Source: Halopiger aswanensis
GTDB lineage: Archaea; Halobacteriota; Halobacteria; Halobacteriales; Natrialbaceae
Direction: 5' to 3'
DNA: 64,000 nucleotides
Assembly (NCBI RefSeq): GCF_003610195.1
Contig: NZ_RAPO01000002.1
Location: forward strand, 744,001-808,000
Part shown: piece by piece, positions 8,260-16,925 of the stretch
Layout of the letters: each line of letters opens with the position of its first letter
How positions within the stretch are numbered: position 1 is the stretch's first letter
Notes under the pieces: generated by a model
Told to the model about the DNA's origin: nothing
Database searches by the model: none
Seen by the model: only the letters and a program-made list of their open reading frames with translations
Made by a program: the position numbers and the translations under genes

Positions 8260-9327
8260 ATGAGTCGGTGGCGATACTTTATCAAGCGGCTCCTGTTATC
8301 GATCCCGGTCCTCTTTCTAGTGCTTACGTTCGTCTTTGCACTGCTCCGGATGGGACCGGTCGATCCCGTCGCTGCGCGGCTGGGTCCGGAAGCGTCCGGC
8401 GCCGAGGCCCAACGGATGCGCGAGCGACTCGGATTGAACGATCCCCTCTGGGAACAGTACCTCGACTTCGTCACGGACTTCCTGACGCTCGATCTGGGAC
8501 AGTCCTGGGTCATCTACGGGGACTGGGAAGTAACGTCCATTCTCGCGTTCGCGGCCCCGCCGACCCTCTGGCTCGGCTTTTGGGCGATCCTGCTCCCGCT
8601 GTTCATCGGCATCCCGCTTGGCTTCTACGCCGGGCTGAATCCGAACAGCCGGAGCGATTATCTGGCCTCCGTCGGCGGGATCCTCTGGCAGGCGATGCCC
8701 AACTTCTGGTTGAGTATCATCCTGCTGGCGCTCCTGCGCCAGACGATGGACGGCGGCTGGTTCGGCTTCGACTGGTACACGTTCGGTCCGGAGCTCGGTA
8801 GCATCACGGGAACGCCCGATCTGGCGTTCTTCTCGGTCAACTGGGTCGATCTCGGCGCGGCGGCGGTCCCGCTCGTGACCGGCATCGACTGGGGGGCGCT
8901 CGCGACCGATATCAAGTTCATCCTCCCGCCGGCGCTGGTCCTCGGCTCCGCCTCGATGGCAGCCGAACTCCGCATCGGCCGTACGGCCATCCTCGAGACG
9001 ATCAACTCGAACTACGTCGAGACGGCCAAGGCGAAGGGGCTGACGAACCGCGTCATCGTCTGGAAACACGTCTTCAGGAACGCACTGATCCCGCTGGTGC
9101 CGGTCATTACCAACGAGGCGACGCTGTTGATCGGCGGCTCCGTCATCGTCGAATCGATCTTCAACATCAACGGCCTCGGCAGGATCTTCTTCCTCGCATC
9201 GGTACAGGGTGACCTGCCGCTGGCGGGCGCGCTGTTGTTCATCTTCACGTTGATCATCATCTTCCTGAACGTCCTGCAGGACTTCCTGTACACGATCATC
9301 GATCCACGAGTGGGGTACGAACGATGA
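8260..9327 (+). CDS. ABC transporter permease, DppB/OppB type
   Basis: 355 residues, slightly longer than bacterial DppB (~340). An N-terminal membrane segment (about 10-30) is followed by MGPVDPVAARLG and the helix RLGLNDPLWEQYLDF that is typical of DppB-type permeases. Five further membrane segments follow. The EAA loop, which contacts the ATPases, is read near residues 245-262 (ETAKAKGLTNRVIVWKHVF). The last segment ends in DFLYTIIDPRVGYER, the family's usual C-terminus. The gene overlaps the next permease by 4 bp (ATGA), indicating translational coupling. It forms the channel with the DppC-type subunit. Confidence 0.93.
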   Translation: MSRWRYFIKRLLLSIPVLFLVLTFVFALLRMGPVDPVAARLGPEASGAEAQRMRERLGLNDPLWEQYLDFVTDFLTLDLGQSWVIYGDWEVTSILAFAAPPTLWLGFWAILLPLFIGIPLGFYAGLNPNSRSDYLASVGGILWQAMPNFWLSIILLALLRQTMDGGWFGFDWYTFGPELGSITGTPDLAFFSVNWVDLGAAAVPLVTGIDWGALATDIKFILPPALVLGSASMAAELRIGRTAILETINSNYVETAKAKGLTNRVIVWKHVFRNALIPLVPVITNEATLLIGGSVIVESIFNINGLGRIFFLASVQGDLPLAGALLFIFTLIIIFLNVLQDFLYTIIDPRVGYER

Positions 9328-11063
9328 GTACACTGGATTCAGCTACCACGACCGAACCGGAGCCCGACGACACGGTGCTCCGTGAACGCATCGACGCGAA
9401 CCCGCGGCCGGCGCTCGGCTGGCTGGCCGGGTTCGCCGTACTGATCGCCCTCGAGTTCGGCCGGTACATGAGTTGGACCTACAGCCTGATCGACGCGATC
9501 AAGTACGTGATCGACCTGGTCCGGCTGCTACCGGACTGGATCGGCGGCTCCATCGGCGCAGCGACGACGCCGATCGTCGGCTACTTCGTCTCCGACGGCG
9601 TCTCGCTGCTCATCCTGTTTGGCGTCGCCGTGGTCCTCACGAACGTCCTTCCCTGGCAGGTGACCGGCCGATTCGATCCCGACCTGCCAGAGCGAACGCT
9701 GCTCTATCTCGAGCGCGTCGTCCTGACCGTCGTCCTTGCAGTCCTCGTCGTGCTAATGGCGTTTACACCGGTCGGCGGGATGGTCAACGGTGCGATCGAC
9801 GGCGTGTTCAACGCGCTTTCCTCGATTCCGACGCTGACCAGCCGTGAGGTCATTCCGAATCAGGGGTATCAGACGCCGGACGGCGGCTGGGAGGGCACGT
9901 TCCTCGGCCTCTCGCCGGCCGTCGCGTGGGGTATTCGCGTGCTCCTGGTCTACGGCTACGCGCTCGCCATGTTAGCCTGGCTCTGGAAGGGCTACAACGT
10001 CTTCCGCGAGAACTACCGACAGGCGGACTGGACCCCGCGCGACGACACGCTGAACCGATTCAGCAACCACCTCTGGGGGATATTCGGCTTCGTCGTCGTG
10101 TTCCTGTTTATCGTGACGGCGCTGTGGGCGCCGGCCGTCAGTACGGTTACGGCGGAACAGAACATCTACACGCCCTACGCGTACGAGATACAGTACCTCG
10201 ACGACAGCGGCGACGTCAGTACGATCACGCCCGGACAGGCGAATCTCAACAGCGTCTCGGACGGGCAGAACAATATCGGACTGTTGAGTTACGACGACTA
10301 CGGCCGCTGGGCACCGCTCGGAACGACGCCGAGCGGACAGAACATGTTGACACACATCGCCTACGGCGCACAGACGTCGCTCGTGATCGGCTTACTCTCG
10401 ATCGGGCTCGGCGGGCTAATCGCCGTGGTCATGTCGCTGCTGACCGCCTACTACAAGGGACTCGTCGACGTGCTGACGGTGATCACCAGCGACACGATCA
10501 TCTCGATTCCGGCGTTCCTGCTGGTCATGATGCTCTCCGTGATCTTCCAAGACGGGGGGCACCCGATCGCGGAACCGCTCGACGGCGGGATCCTCCTCGG
10601 CCTGATCTTCGCGTTCGCCTACTGGCCGGGGATGTGGCGGACGATCCGCGGCCCGTCGTTACAGGTCGTCGAAGAGGAGTGGGTCGACGCTGCACGCAGT
10701 TACGGGCAGTCGCCCGCGAACACAATGCGTAAACACATGGCCCCGTATATTGCGGGCTATATCATGATCTACGGCTCTCTGCTGCTCGGCGGTATCATCA
10801 TCTCTACGGCGGCGCTGTCGTTCCTCGGACTAGGTATCGAAGCGCCGACGCCCGAATGGGGGCGGCTCATCAGCGACGGTCGGGCGTACCTCTCGACGGC
10901 CTCGTGGCACGTCGCGACCATCCCCGGCCTGATGATCGTCCTCGTCGTAACCGCGTTCAACGCGCTCGGTGACGGCCTCCGCGACGCAATCGACCCCGAA
11001 GCCGATACCGGCGGTGACGGCGCCGACGATGCCGGTGCCGCGGCTGCCGGAGGTGGTGGATAA
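9324..11063 (+). CDS. ABC transporter permease, DppC/OppC type, with large N-terminal membrane extension
   Basis: 579 residues against ~300 for bacterial DppC. The C-terminal ~240 residues are a normal permease domain: LTHIAYGAQTSLVIG, several membrane helices, the EAA loop WVDAARSYGQSPANTMRKH, and the C-terminal LRDAIDPEA. In front are roughly 240 extra residues with about four or five hydrophobic segments (about 30-48, 70-110, 130-160, 195-220), and then the family's usual first helix near 245-270. An extracytoplasmic loop with YTPYAYEIQYLDDSG precedes the permease core. The tail is Gly/Ala/Asp-rich. The gene overlaps both neighbours (4 bp, then one base), so it is in the operon. The role of the extension is unknown. 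Confidence 0.88.
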   Translation: MSTLDSATTTEPEPDDTVLRERIDANPRPALGWLAGFAVLIALEFGRYMSWTYSLIDAIKYVIDLVRLLPDWIGGSIGAATTPIVGYFVSDGVSLLILFGVAVVLTNVLPWQVTGRFDPDLPERTLLYLERVVLTVVLAVLVVLMAFTPVGGMVNGAIDGVFNALSSIPTLTSREVIPNQGYQTPDGGWEGTFLGLSPAVAWGIRVLLVYGYALAMLAWLWKGYNVFRENYRQADWTPRDDTLNRFSNHLWGIFGFVVVFLFIVTALWAPAVSTVTAEQNIYTPYAYEIQYLDDSGDVSTITPGQANLNSVSDGQNNIGLLSYDDYGRWAPLGTTPSGQNMLTHIAYGAQTSLVIGLLSIGLGGLIAVVMSLLTAYYKGLVDVLTVITSDTIISIPAFLLVMMLSVIFQDGGHPIAEPLDGGILLGLIFAFAYWPGMWRTIRGPSLQVVEEEWVDAARSYGQSPANTMRKHMAPYIAGYIMIYGSLLLGGIIISTAALSFLGLGIEAPTPEWGRLISDGRAYLSTASWHVATIPGLMIVLVVTAFNALGDGLRDAIDPEADTGGDGADDAGAAAAGGGG

Positions 11064-12418
11064 TGTCGCTGGAAACAACTCCCGATGAGACGGCTGCCGA
11101 GACCGAGCCGATCATCGAGGTCCGCAATCTCCAGACGGCCTTCTTCACCGACAAGGAGACCATCCGTGCCGTCGACAACGTCTCGTTCGACATCCGCCCC
11201 GGCGAAACCGTCGGGATCGTCGGCGAGAGCGGTTCGGGGAAGAGCGTCACCGCCCGATCGATCATGGGTCTCGTCGACTCACCCGGCCGAGTCCTCGAGG
11301 GCAGTAGTATTCGCTTTAGCCACCTCGAGACGGTCCAGGAGTACGCCGAGCGGTTCCCCGACCGAACGGTCGATCTCGAGTCACTGAGCGCCCAGTACGA
11401 TCCCGTCGACCTGTTCGGTCGGCGCGGCGTCGACGTGACGCCGGCCGACCTCGGATACGAGAGGGCCGCCGACGTTCCGCTGGCGGATTTCGTCGCCGCC
11501 GGCTACGGCGACGAGGTCGGCGTGGATTCGGACGCCTGCGTGTTCGTTACCGAGGGCTCGGCCGACTCGCCGAGCGATATCAGGGACGGCTTCGTCGAAC
11601 TCACCCGTCTCAGCGGCGAGTCCCAACGGCTCATGCGCGGCGGCCGGATCGCGATGGTCTTTCAGGATCCGCTGACGAGCCTCAACCCCGTCTACACGGT
11701 CGGCAACCAGATCAAGGAAGCGCTCCGACTGCATCAGGGGCTGCGCGGCGAGGAAGCGACCCAGGAAGCGATCCAACTGCTCGAGGACGTCGGGATCCCC
11801 GACGCCCGGCGGCGGGTCGACGAGTATCCCCACCAGTTCTCCGGCGGGATGCGCCAGCGGGCCGTCATCGCGATGGCACTGGCCTGCGAGCCGGAAGTGC
11901 TGATCTGCGACGAGCCGACGACCGCCCTCGACGTGACGATTCAGGCCCAGATTCTCGACCTGCTCACGGAAATCCAGGACGAGCGCGATCTCGCGATGAT
12001 GTTCATCACTCACGACATGGGCGTCATCGCGGAGATCAGCGACCGCGTCAACGTCATGTACGCCGGCGAGGTCGTCGAGCGAGCCGACGTTGAAGACCTG
12101 TTCGCGAACCCGAAACACCCCTACACGCAGGGGCTGTTGCAGTCGATTCCGGGACAACAGGACGGCGATCGCCTCCAGACCATCGAAGGGAACGTCCCGA
12201 CGCCGAACGAACCTGCGACCTACTGTCGGTTCGCGCCGCGGTGTCCCAAGGCCTTCGGCGAGTGTGAGGCGGTCCATCCCGAGCACGTCCCGGTTGACGA
12301 CGATGCACCCGACCACACCGCAGCCTGTCTGCTCTACCCTGAACAGCAATCGAAGACGGCAGCGGTCGCCGAACACCGACGGCGAAACGAGAACCGATCC
12401 GGAGGGAGCTCCGAATGA
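11063..12418 (+). CDS. ABC transporter ATPase, DppD/OppD type, with ~95-residue insertion
   Basis: 451 residues (family ~330). The Walker A GESGSGKS is at 54-61, the Q-loop Gln at 201 ([12 protein letters not shown]), the signature SGGMRQR at 260-266, the Walker B with CDEPTTALD at 282-290, and the switch His in FITHDMG near 317. The C-terminal oligopeptide-type cysteine motif is complete (Cys388, 394, 401, 422). Between Walker A and the Q-loop, residues about 86-180 are an insertion ([27 protein letters not shown]) that is not part of the bacterial family. It lies in the ABC-beta region, on the face that would meet the other subunits. Cytoplasmic; pairs with the next gene product. It overlaps that gene by 4 bp. 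Confidence 0.92.
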   Translation: MSLETTPDETAAETEPIIEVRNLQTAFFTDKETIRAVDNVSFDIRPGETVGIVGESGSGKSVTARSIMGLVDSPGRVLEGSSIRFSHLETVQEYAERFPDRTVDLESLSAQYDPVDLFGRRGVDVTPADLGYERAADVPLADFVAAGYGDEVGVDSDACVFVTEGSADSPSDIRDGFVELTRLSGESQRLMRGGRIAMVFQDPLTSLNPVYTVGNQIKEALRLHQGLRGEEATQEAIQLLEDVGIPDARRRVDEYPHQFSGGMRQRAVIAMALACEPEVLICDEPTTALDVTIQAQILDLLTEIQDERDLAMMFITHDMGVIAEISDRVNVMYAGEVVERADVEDLFANPKHPYTQGLLQSIPGQQDGDRLQTIEGNVPTPNEPATYCRFAPRCPKAFGECEAVHPEHVPVDDDAPDHTAACLLYPEQQSKTAAVAEHRRRNENRSGGSSE

Positions 12419-13758
12419 GCCAGCAAGCTATCCAACCAGACGCCGACGTACCGTCCGGAAACGACGACGCGATGATCGAGGTCCGGGACCTGAAAACCTA
12501 CTACGACAACGGTGGTCTCTTCGGCGGGACGCCAGTCAAGGCCGTCGACGGCGTCAGCTTCGACATCCGTCGCGGCGAGACGCTCGGCCTCGTCGGCGAA
12601 TCCGGCTGTGGAAAGACGACGCTCGGTCGAACGCTCCTCCAGCTCGAGGAGGCGACCGACGGCACCGTCGCGTTCGACGGCGTCGACATCACGGAACTCG
12701 ACGGCGACGAGCTTCACGAGTGGCGCCGCAACGCCCAGATGGTGTTCCAGGATCCTCACTCGAGTCTCAACGACCGGATGACGGTCGGCGAGATCGTCCG
12801 CGAACCGCTTGACGTTCACGAGTGGGAGACGCCGCGTGAACGACGCCAGCGGGTCAAGGAACTGCTCGCGACGGTCGGCCTCCAGCGCGAACACTACTAC
12901 CGCTACCCTCACCAGTTCTCCGGGGGGCAGCGCCAGCGGATCAGCATCGCCCGCACGCTGGCGCTCGAGCCGGATTTCGTCGTCCTCGACGAGCCGGTCT
13001 CGGCGCTGGACGTCTCGGTGCAGGCCGAGATCATCAACCTGCTCGAAGATCTTCAGGAGGAGTTCGGGCTGACGTACCTGTTTATCGCCCACGACCTCTC
13101 GGTCGTCCGGCACATCTGCGATCGGGTCGCGGTGATGTACCTCGGAAACATCATGGAGATCGGACCGACGGAGGAACTGTTCGCGAACCCGTCGAATCCG
13201 TACACCCACTCGCTGCTGTCGGCGATTCCCGAACCCGACCCGACGAGCACTCGAGAGCGAATTACCCTCCACGGGACGCCGCCGAACCCCCGCTATCCGC
13301 CGTCGGGCTGTCCGTTCAGCACGCGCTGTCCGGCCCGCATTCGTCCCGAAGAGTACCGCGACCTCGACGACGAACTGTGGACCCGGCTGAACACGCTCCG
13401 CAGCACGCTCCACGAGCGCCAGCGCGCGGATCGCTCGGTCCGCGAGCGCCTCCGCGCCGCAATGGGACGGAGCACCCGGTTCGGCACGGTCGACGAAATC
13501 TACGACGAACTGTTCGGCGACGTCGAGGTCCCGTCGAAGGTCCAGTCCGTTCTGGACGAGATCGCAACCCACGTGCGTAACTACGACGAGGACGAAGCCC
13601 TCGCCGTGTTCCACGAGGAGTTCGGCAGCGTCTGCGAGGCACAGACCCCGTCGTACCACCAGCCATCCAGTGATAGCGAGCGCAAGAGCCTCTGTCACCG
13701 CCACGACGACGAGGACTACCGCTCGCCCGACGACGTCCTCGATCAGCGCCACCGGTGA
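12415..13758 (+). CDS. ABC transporter ATPase, DppF/OppF type, with insertion in the C-terminal cysteine motif
   Basis: 447 residues (family ~330). The Walker A GESGCGKT is at 61-68, the Q-loop in [13 protein letters not shown] near 112, the signature SGGQRQR at 169-175, and the Walker [12 protein letters not shown] at 189-199, with FIAHDLS following. The C-terminal domain should hold four closely spaced cysteines. Here GCPFSTRCP gives Cys299 and Cys305, then about 100 extra residues intervene (a basic helical stretch with [20 protein letters not shown]), and the second half returns with Cys407 and Cys427. It starts with an ATGA overlap of the preceding ATPase. Last gene of the transporter; the next gene begins 3 bp later. 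Confidence 0.92.
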   Translation: MSQQAIQPDADVPSGNDDAMIEVRDLKTYYDNGGLFGGTPVKAVDGVSFDIRRGETLGLVGESGCGKTTLGRTLLQLEEATDGTVAFDGVDITELDGDELHEWRRNAQMVFQDPHSSLNDRMTVGEIVREPLDVHEWETPRERRQRVKELLATVGLQREHYYRYPHQFSGGQRQRISIARTLALEPDFVVLDEPVSALDVSVQAEIINLLEDLQEEFGLTYLFIAHDLSVVRHICDRVAVMYLGNIMEIGPTEELFANPSNPYTHSLLSAIPEPDPTSTRERITLHGTPPNPRYPPSGCPFSTRCPARIRPEEYRDLDDELWTRLNTLRSTLHERQRADRSVRERLRAAMGRSTRFGTVDEIYDELFGDVEVPSKVQSVLDEIATHVRNYDEDEALAVFHEEFGSVCEAQTPSYHQPSSDSERKSLCHRHDDEDYRSPDDVLDQRHR

Positions 13759-13760
13759 CG

Positions 13761-14249
13761 ATGTCATCGCTCGAGCGCGTGCAGTTCCGACGCCGACTCC
13801 GTGTCTGGGCGGACGCGCTCACGTATGCGTTCGCGCTCACGGCAATCGTCGGCGCCGGCTGTTTCGCCCTCGGGTTCGCGACCGGCGGCGGCGCCGTCCG
13901 CGCCAAAGAGTTGCTCTTCGTCGTCGGCTGGCTTCTCCTCGCGTACGCAACGGTCCGACTGTGGCCGTCCTCTCCGGCGGAGGTCGACTCGGGCTCCAGT
14001 TCTCGTTTCGGGCCCGGATCAGGTCCTGACACCAGATCCGCGACCGCCTCTCGTTCGCACGGCGGCGCGGTCGGAGACCGGCTCCCGTCGACGCGCTTTC
14101 AGACGTTCGTGCAGTCGCTGCCGCCCGTCCGCTGGATCCAGCCGCCGGCCCCCGAGCACCGGCTGACGCCGCCGGGAAAGGTACTCGTCGGTAGCCTCCT
14201 GATTTTGCTGCTGTCGTTCCTGCTCGAGACCGTCTTCGGGATCGCCTGA
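13761..14249 (+). CDS. conserved haloarchaeal membrane protein, unknown function
   Basis: 162 residues from ATG 13761, which begins 2 bp after the stop of the ATPase gene; a GTG at 13755 is less likely because it overlaps that stop. It has two membrane segments near the N-terminus (about 19-40 and 49-66), a polar Ser/Gly/Arg-rich middle, the conserved-looking FQTFVQSLPPVRWIQPP, and a final membrane segment ending at the C-terminus (about 140-160). Its position right behind the transporter operon suggests co-transcription, but nothing in the protein resembles a transporter subunit. I do not recognise a function. Confidence 0.75.
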   Translation: MSSLERVQFRRRLRVWADALTYAFALTAIVGAGCFALGFATGGGAVRAKELLFVVGWLLLAYATVRLWPSSPAEVDSGSSSRFGPGSGPDTRSATASRSHGGAVGDRLPSTRFQTFVQSLPPVRWIQPPAPEHRLTPPGKVLVGSLLILLLSFLLETVFGIA

Positions 14250-14351
14250 TCCGGGTGGCACCCGGGAGGCGGTTTCGTCGGCGCCGACGCAGTCACCGAC
14301 GGTCGCAGCGCTCCGAAACTTGTTAACCGCTGCTCTCCCAGACCGTAGACT

Positions 14352-14876
14352 ATGCCCCACGACAGCCCCGCCGATCCGCGAGATCGACGACAGCACGATC
14401 CGGAGGGCGTACAGAGCGAAGCCTGGAAGCAAACTCTCGAGGACATGGAAGCGATCGCCGAGGAGCGCCGCGACGACGGCTGGGACGTCGTCACCATCAT
14501 GGCCGCCCACACCGACACCGTGAGCCGCGACATGGGCGAGGAGGATACGTTCGGCCTCTTCCACGTCGTCCCCAACAACTACGCGGAGAAGTTCACCGAC
14601 GCCTACGACAGCGACGAGTACACCGAGTATCTGGCCTACGGCACCATGATCGACGGCTTCATGTTCGTCGTGACGGAGCTCATCGATCCGGACGACGACC
14701 GCTCGATCCTGATCGCCAGCCGGTACGACATGACCTTCGCCGACGGCATGGTCACGTCCGCGGAGGACGAGGGCGTCCTCTACACCCACGTCAGAACGAT
14801 CGACGGGACGATCCTCGGGACGTTCGAACACGAGGAGTACGAGCCGCTGATCTCACCGCCACACGCCAATACGTAG
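14352..14876 (+). CDS. conserved haloarchaeal protein, unknown function
   Basis: 174 residues, soluble and strongly acidic. The conserved core appears to be AWKQTLEDMEAIAEERRDDG, VVTIMAAHTDTVSRDMG and DTFGLFHVVPNNYAEKF. A TATA-like TTGTTAACC at about 14320-14328 lies 26 nt before the ATG, suggesting its own leaderless transcript. This alpha/beta protein has no catalytic motif I can name. A perfect hairpin lies 55 bp after the stop codon. Confidence 0.75.
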   Translation: MPHDSPADPRDRRQHDPEGVQSEAWKQTLEDMEAIAEERRDDGWDVVTIMAAHTDTVSRDMGEEDTFGLFHVVPNNYAEKFTDAYDSDEYTEYLAYGTMIDGFMFVVTELIDPDDDRSILIASRYDMTFADGMVTSAEDEGVLYTHVRTIDGTILGTFEHEEYEPLISPPHANT

Positions 14877-14930
14877 TCGCGCGCGAGCGCACGCGCTTGG
14901 TTTAATTGCCGACTATGGTCTCTGCATGCT

Positions 14931-14959
14931 CGAGCATCACTGCATTCGAGTGATGCTCG
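14931..14959. repeat. perfect 11-bp inverted repeat (hairpin)
   Basis: CGAGCATCACT (14931-14941) and AGTGATGCTCG (14949-14959) pair perfectly around a 7-nt loop. There is no T-run after it on the + strand. A TATA-like TTTAATT at 14901-14907 lies about 28 nt upstream, so the hairpin could be the start of a short transcript as well as a terminator of the preceding gene. The left arm is also inside the self-palindrome ATGCTCGAGCAT (14926-14937). Confidence 0.5.
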
Positions 14960-15154
14960 CCGGTCTCTGATACGGTACACAGTTCTCGAGGTCCCCGTCG
15001 GCCGTGGAGTCACGACGACGTGGGTGTGAAAATTGGCTCGCACCGATACTATTCGATGTTCGTCACTGAATTTGTGAAACCCGGGTCTACTTAGCTATGT
15101 TCGCCGCTCACGACGCTCGTCGCTTTGCTCCTCGGTATTGTTCGCGTTGAAAAG

Positions 15155-15229
15155 TAGCGGGAGGTAGATTTGAACTACCGATCTGCGGGTTATGAGCCCG
15201 CCGGAATCTCCTGGCTATCCCATCCCGCT
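15155..15229 (-). tRNA. initiator tRNA-Met (anticodon CAT)
   Basis: On the minus strand the acceptor AGCGGGA (from 15229) pairs with TCCCGCT, followed by discriminator A at 15155. The D-arm (GGGATAGCCAGGAGATTCC), anticodon arm (GCGGGCTCATAACCCGC) and T-arm (GGTAGTTCAAATCTACC) all fold. The anticodon is CAT. Three consecutive G-C pairs next to the anticodon loop mark it as the initiator rather than the elongator. The CCA is not encoded, and a short T-run (CTTTT) follows the 3' end and may terminate transcription. No intron is present. Confidence 0.95.
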
Positions 15230-15295
15230 ACTTCTTCGTAACCGGGTGAATTAGTTAAGGGTTGTGATTCGGGTGCCGTATGGGGGTTTCTACCG

Positions 15296-15742
15296 TTAGT
15301 CCCGGTGGACGCGCCACGTGTAAAGACTCTCACAGGTGTAGTTGACGAAGAAGCCGACGGCCAGTCCGATCGCGTTCGCCGCGAGATACCAGACGCCGAA
15401 CCAGCGAACCAGTCCCGCGAGCACGCCTAAGGTCACGAGGAAGCCGGCGAACCGAACCGCGTTCGAGCGGAGAAATCGCTTGCCGATCGCTCGAGGCCCC
15501 ATCCCGCCGTAGTTCGCGAAGGTCCACCACTCGTTGATGACGAAGATGACGACAATCGAGAGTTCCCACGAGAGGACCTTCGCCGGGCTGGGGCCGAGCG
15601 GTGTCAGTTCGACCAGCAGAAAGAGAGTGAGGATATCGACGGCAGCGCCGACGAACCCGACGCCTGCGAACAGGCTGAATCGGGCGGTCGACAGCAACGC
15701 CCGGAGTCGCATCCGACACGCCTCGAGTACCGAATCAAGCAT
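15296..15742 (-). CDS. GtrA family membrane protein
   Basis: 148 residues from the ATG at 15742; longer upstream extensions look non-coding. It has four membrane segments (about 17-38, 45-65, 88-108, 113-133). Family signatures are FAGVGFVGAAVDILTLFL at the first segment, FVINEWWTFAN between the second and third, and the C-terminal FFVNYTCESLYTWRVHRD. GtrA-like proteins are thought to help flip or present polyprenyl-phosphate-linked sugars for glycan modification. No glycosyltransferase lies next to it here. The 293-bp region upstream (15743-16035) contains no gene that I can support. Confidence 0.88.
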   Translation of the reverse strand: MLDSVLEACRMRLRALLSTARFSLFAGVGFVGAAVDILTLFLLVELTPLGPSPAKVLSWELSIVVIFVINEWWTFANYGGMGPRAIGKRFLRSNAVRFAGFLVTLGVLAGLVRWFGVWYLAANAIGLAVGFFVNYTCESLYTWRVHRD

Positions 15743-16035
15743 CGGTTTGCTCCTGCGAGAGTGGACGTAACGGCGTCGACGATGGTGAATGTGATGCCTG
15801 AAACCTGAGTCGAAAAGCGCGGGAGAGAGGTAGACGGAGACGAGAACCGCGACGGTCCCATCCACCGCTGTGTGGCCGCGTCTCGGGGCCACCTGCCAAG
15901 AACTCGAACCCCACTGCGCGGCGCATTCGTGTCTGACCGAGCGTGGACCGGGACGGGGCAAAAGCGTACTGGAAGCGGACGCCGGCGACGGGTCGGAAAC
16001 GGAGACGGATCGCGCGGGTAGCGGTCACGTCGTAA

Positions 16036-16302
16036 CTACAGCGCGAGATCGCCCTTCGCGCGCACGACGTCAACGTCTTCGGCGTCGACGCGGTCGACGT
16101 CGAGGAAGTGGGGAACGAAGTTGCGCTTCTCGTAGTCCTCGTACTCGGATTGGTCGCCGACGGTACACCAGAGCTGGACCTTGTCCGGCCCGTGCCACTC
16201 GCCGTTGCGGTTGATGCCGAAACAGACCACTTCCTCCCCGTCGTACTCGACGATGGCCCCTTTTCGAATCCCCGGGTCCCCGTGGATGATGAGCTGCTTC
16301 AT
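16036..16302 (-). CDS. HAH_0734-type small haloarchaeal protein
   Basis: 88 residues. Compact, probably beta-rich protein: MKQLIIHGDPGIRKGAIVEY, then VVCFGINRNGEWHGPD and LWCTVGDQSEYEDYEKRNF. It matches a small haloarchaeal family that usually sits divergently upstream of the rpl44e operon, as it does here; the two starts are 162 bp apart. The function is unknown to me. Conserved neighbourhood with ribosomal genes hints at a housekeeping role, which is inference. Confidence 0.75.
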   Translation of the reverse strand: MKQLIIHGDPGIRKGAIVEYDGEEVVCFGINRNGEWHGPDKVQLWCTVGDQSEYEDYEKRNFVPHFLDVDRVDAEDVDVVRAKGDLAL

Positions 16303-16420
16303 ACGGCAGCGTTCGCAGGAAAGACGATTAAACGCTTCGAACACGGCTACCGGCTGAGCATTGTCGTTCGACAGCCGGGGCTGCGAACACATCCCGATCC
16401 CGCCGAGGGCGAACCAAACG

Positions 16421-16430
16421 GGTTTTAAAC
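16421..16430 (+). promoter_or_regulatory. TATA box of the rpl44e operon
   Basis: GGTTTTAAAC has a TATA-like core (TTTTAAA) with transcription expected to start near 16450. That leaves about 15 nt of leader containing a GTGAGAT Shine-Dalgarno-like stretch before the ATG at 16465. Confidence 0.55.
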
Positions 16431-16464
16431 AGCCATGTCTTAGCCCACAGCAAGTGAGATAACC

Positions 16465-16746
16465 ATGCAGATGCCACGCCGATTCAATACGTACTGCCCG
16501 CACTGTAACGAACACCACGAGCACGAAGTCGAGAAGGCCCGCTCCGGCCGTTCCTCCGGCATGAAGTGGGACGCTCGCCGAACCAAGCGCAACTCCTCGA
16601 GCATCGGTAACTCCGGTCGCTTCTCGAAGGTTCCGGCCGGCGAGAAGCCGACCAAGAAGACCGACCTCAAGTACCGCTGCAGCGAGTGTGGCAAGGCCCA
16701 CCTCCGCGAGGGATGGCGCGCCGGCCGACTCGAGTTCCAGGAGTGA
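16465..16746 (+). CDS. rpl44e: 50S ribosomal protein L44e
   Basis: 93 residues, normal for archaeal L44e. Zinc-ribbon cysteines are visible: CPHC near residues 11-14 and CSEC near 71-74, with [12 protein letters not shown] between. Basic protein of the large subunit near the E site. It is the first gene of the archaeal operon rpl44e-rps27e-aIF2alpha-nop10; the next gene starts 5 bp after its stop. An ATG two codons further in ([12 protein letters not shown]) is an alternative start. Confidence 0.95.
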   Translation: MQMPRRFNTYCPHCNEHHEHEVEKARSGRSSGMKWDARRTKRNSSSIGNSGRFSKVPAGEKPTKKTDLKYRCSECGKAHLREGWRAGRLEFQE

Positions 16747-16751
16747 TTACT

Positions 16752-16925
16752 ATGGCAGGAAGCTTCTACCAGGTACGATGCAGTGACTGCGAGAACGAAC
16801 AGACCGTCTTCGGCAAGGCCTCCACGGAGGTCGCCTGCGCAGTCTGTGGGACGACGCTGGCGCGACCGACCGGCGGCAAAGCCGAGATCGAACACGAGAT
16901 CATCGAGACCGTCGAGTCACGATGA
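16752..16925 (+). CDS. rps27e: 30S ribosomal protein S27e
   Basis: 57 residues, typical. The C4 zinc ribbon is [13 protein letters not shown] plus [17 protein letters not shown] (Cys10, Cys13, Cys29, Cys32). Small-subunit protein. It sits 5 bp after rpl44e and overlaps the aIF2alpha start by 4 bp (ATGA), so all three are translated from one message. Confidence 0.95.
   Translation: MAGSFYQVRCSDCENEQTVFGKASTEVACAVCGTTLARPTGGKAEIEHEIIETVESR

Noticed and set aside
14780-15043. 87-codon minus-strand frame overlapping the 3' end of an unknown gene
   Set aside because: It runs across the hairpin and a promoter-like region and has no conserved features.
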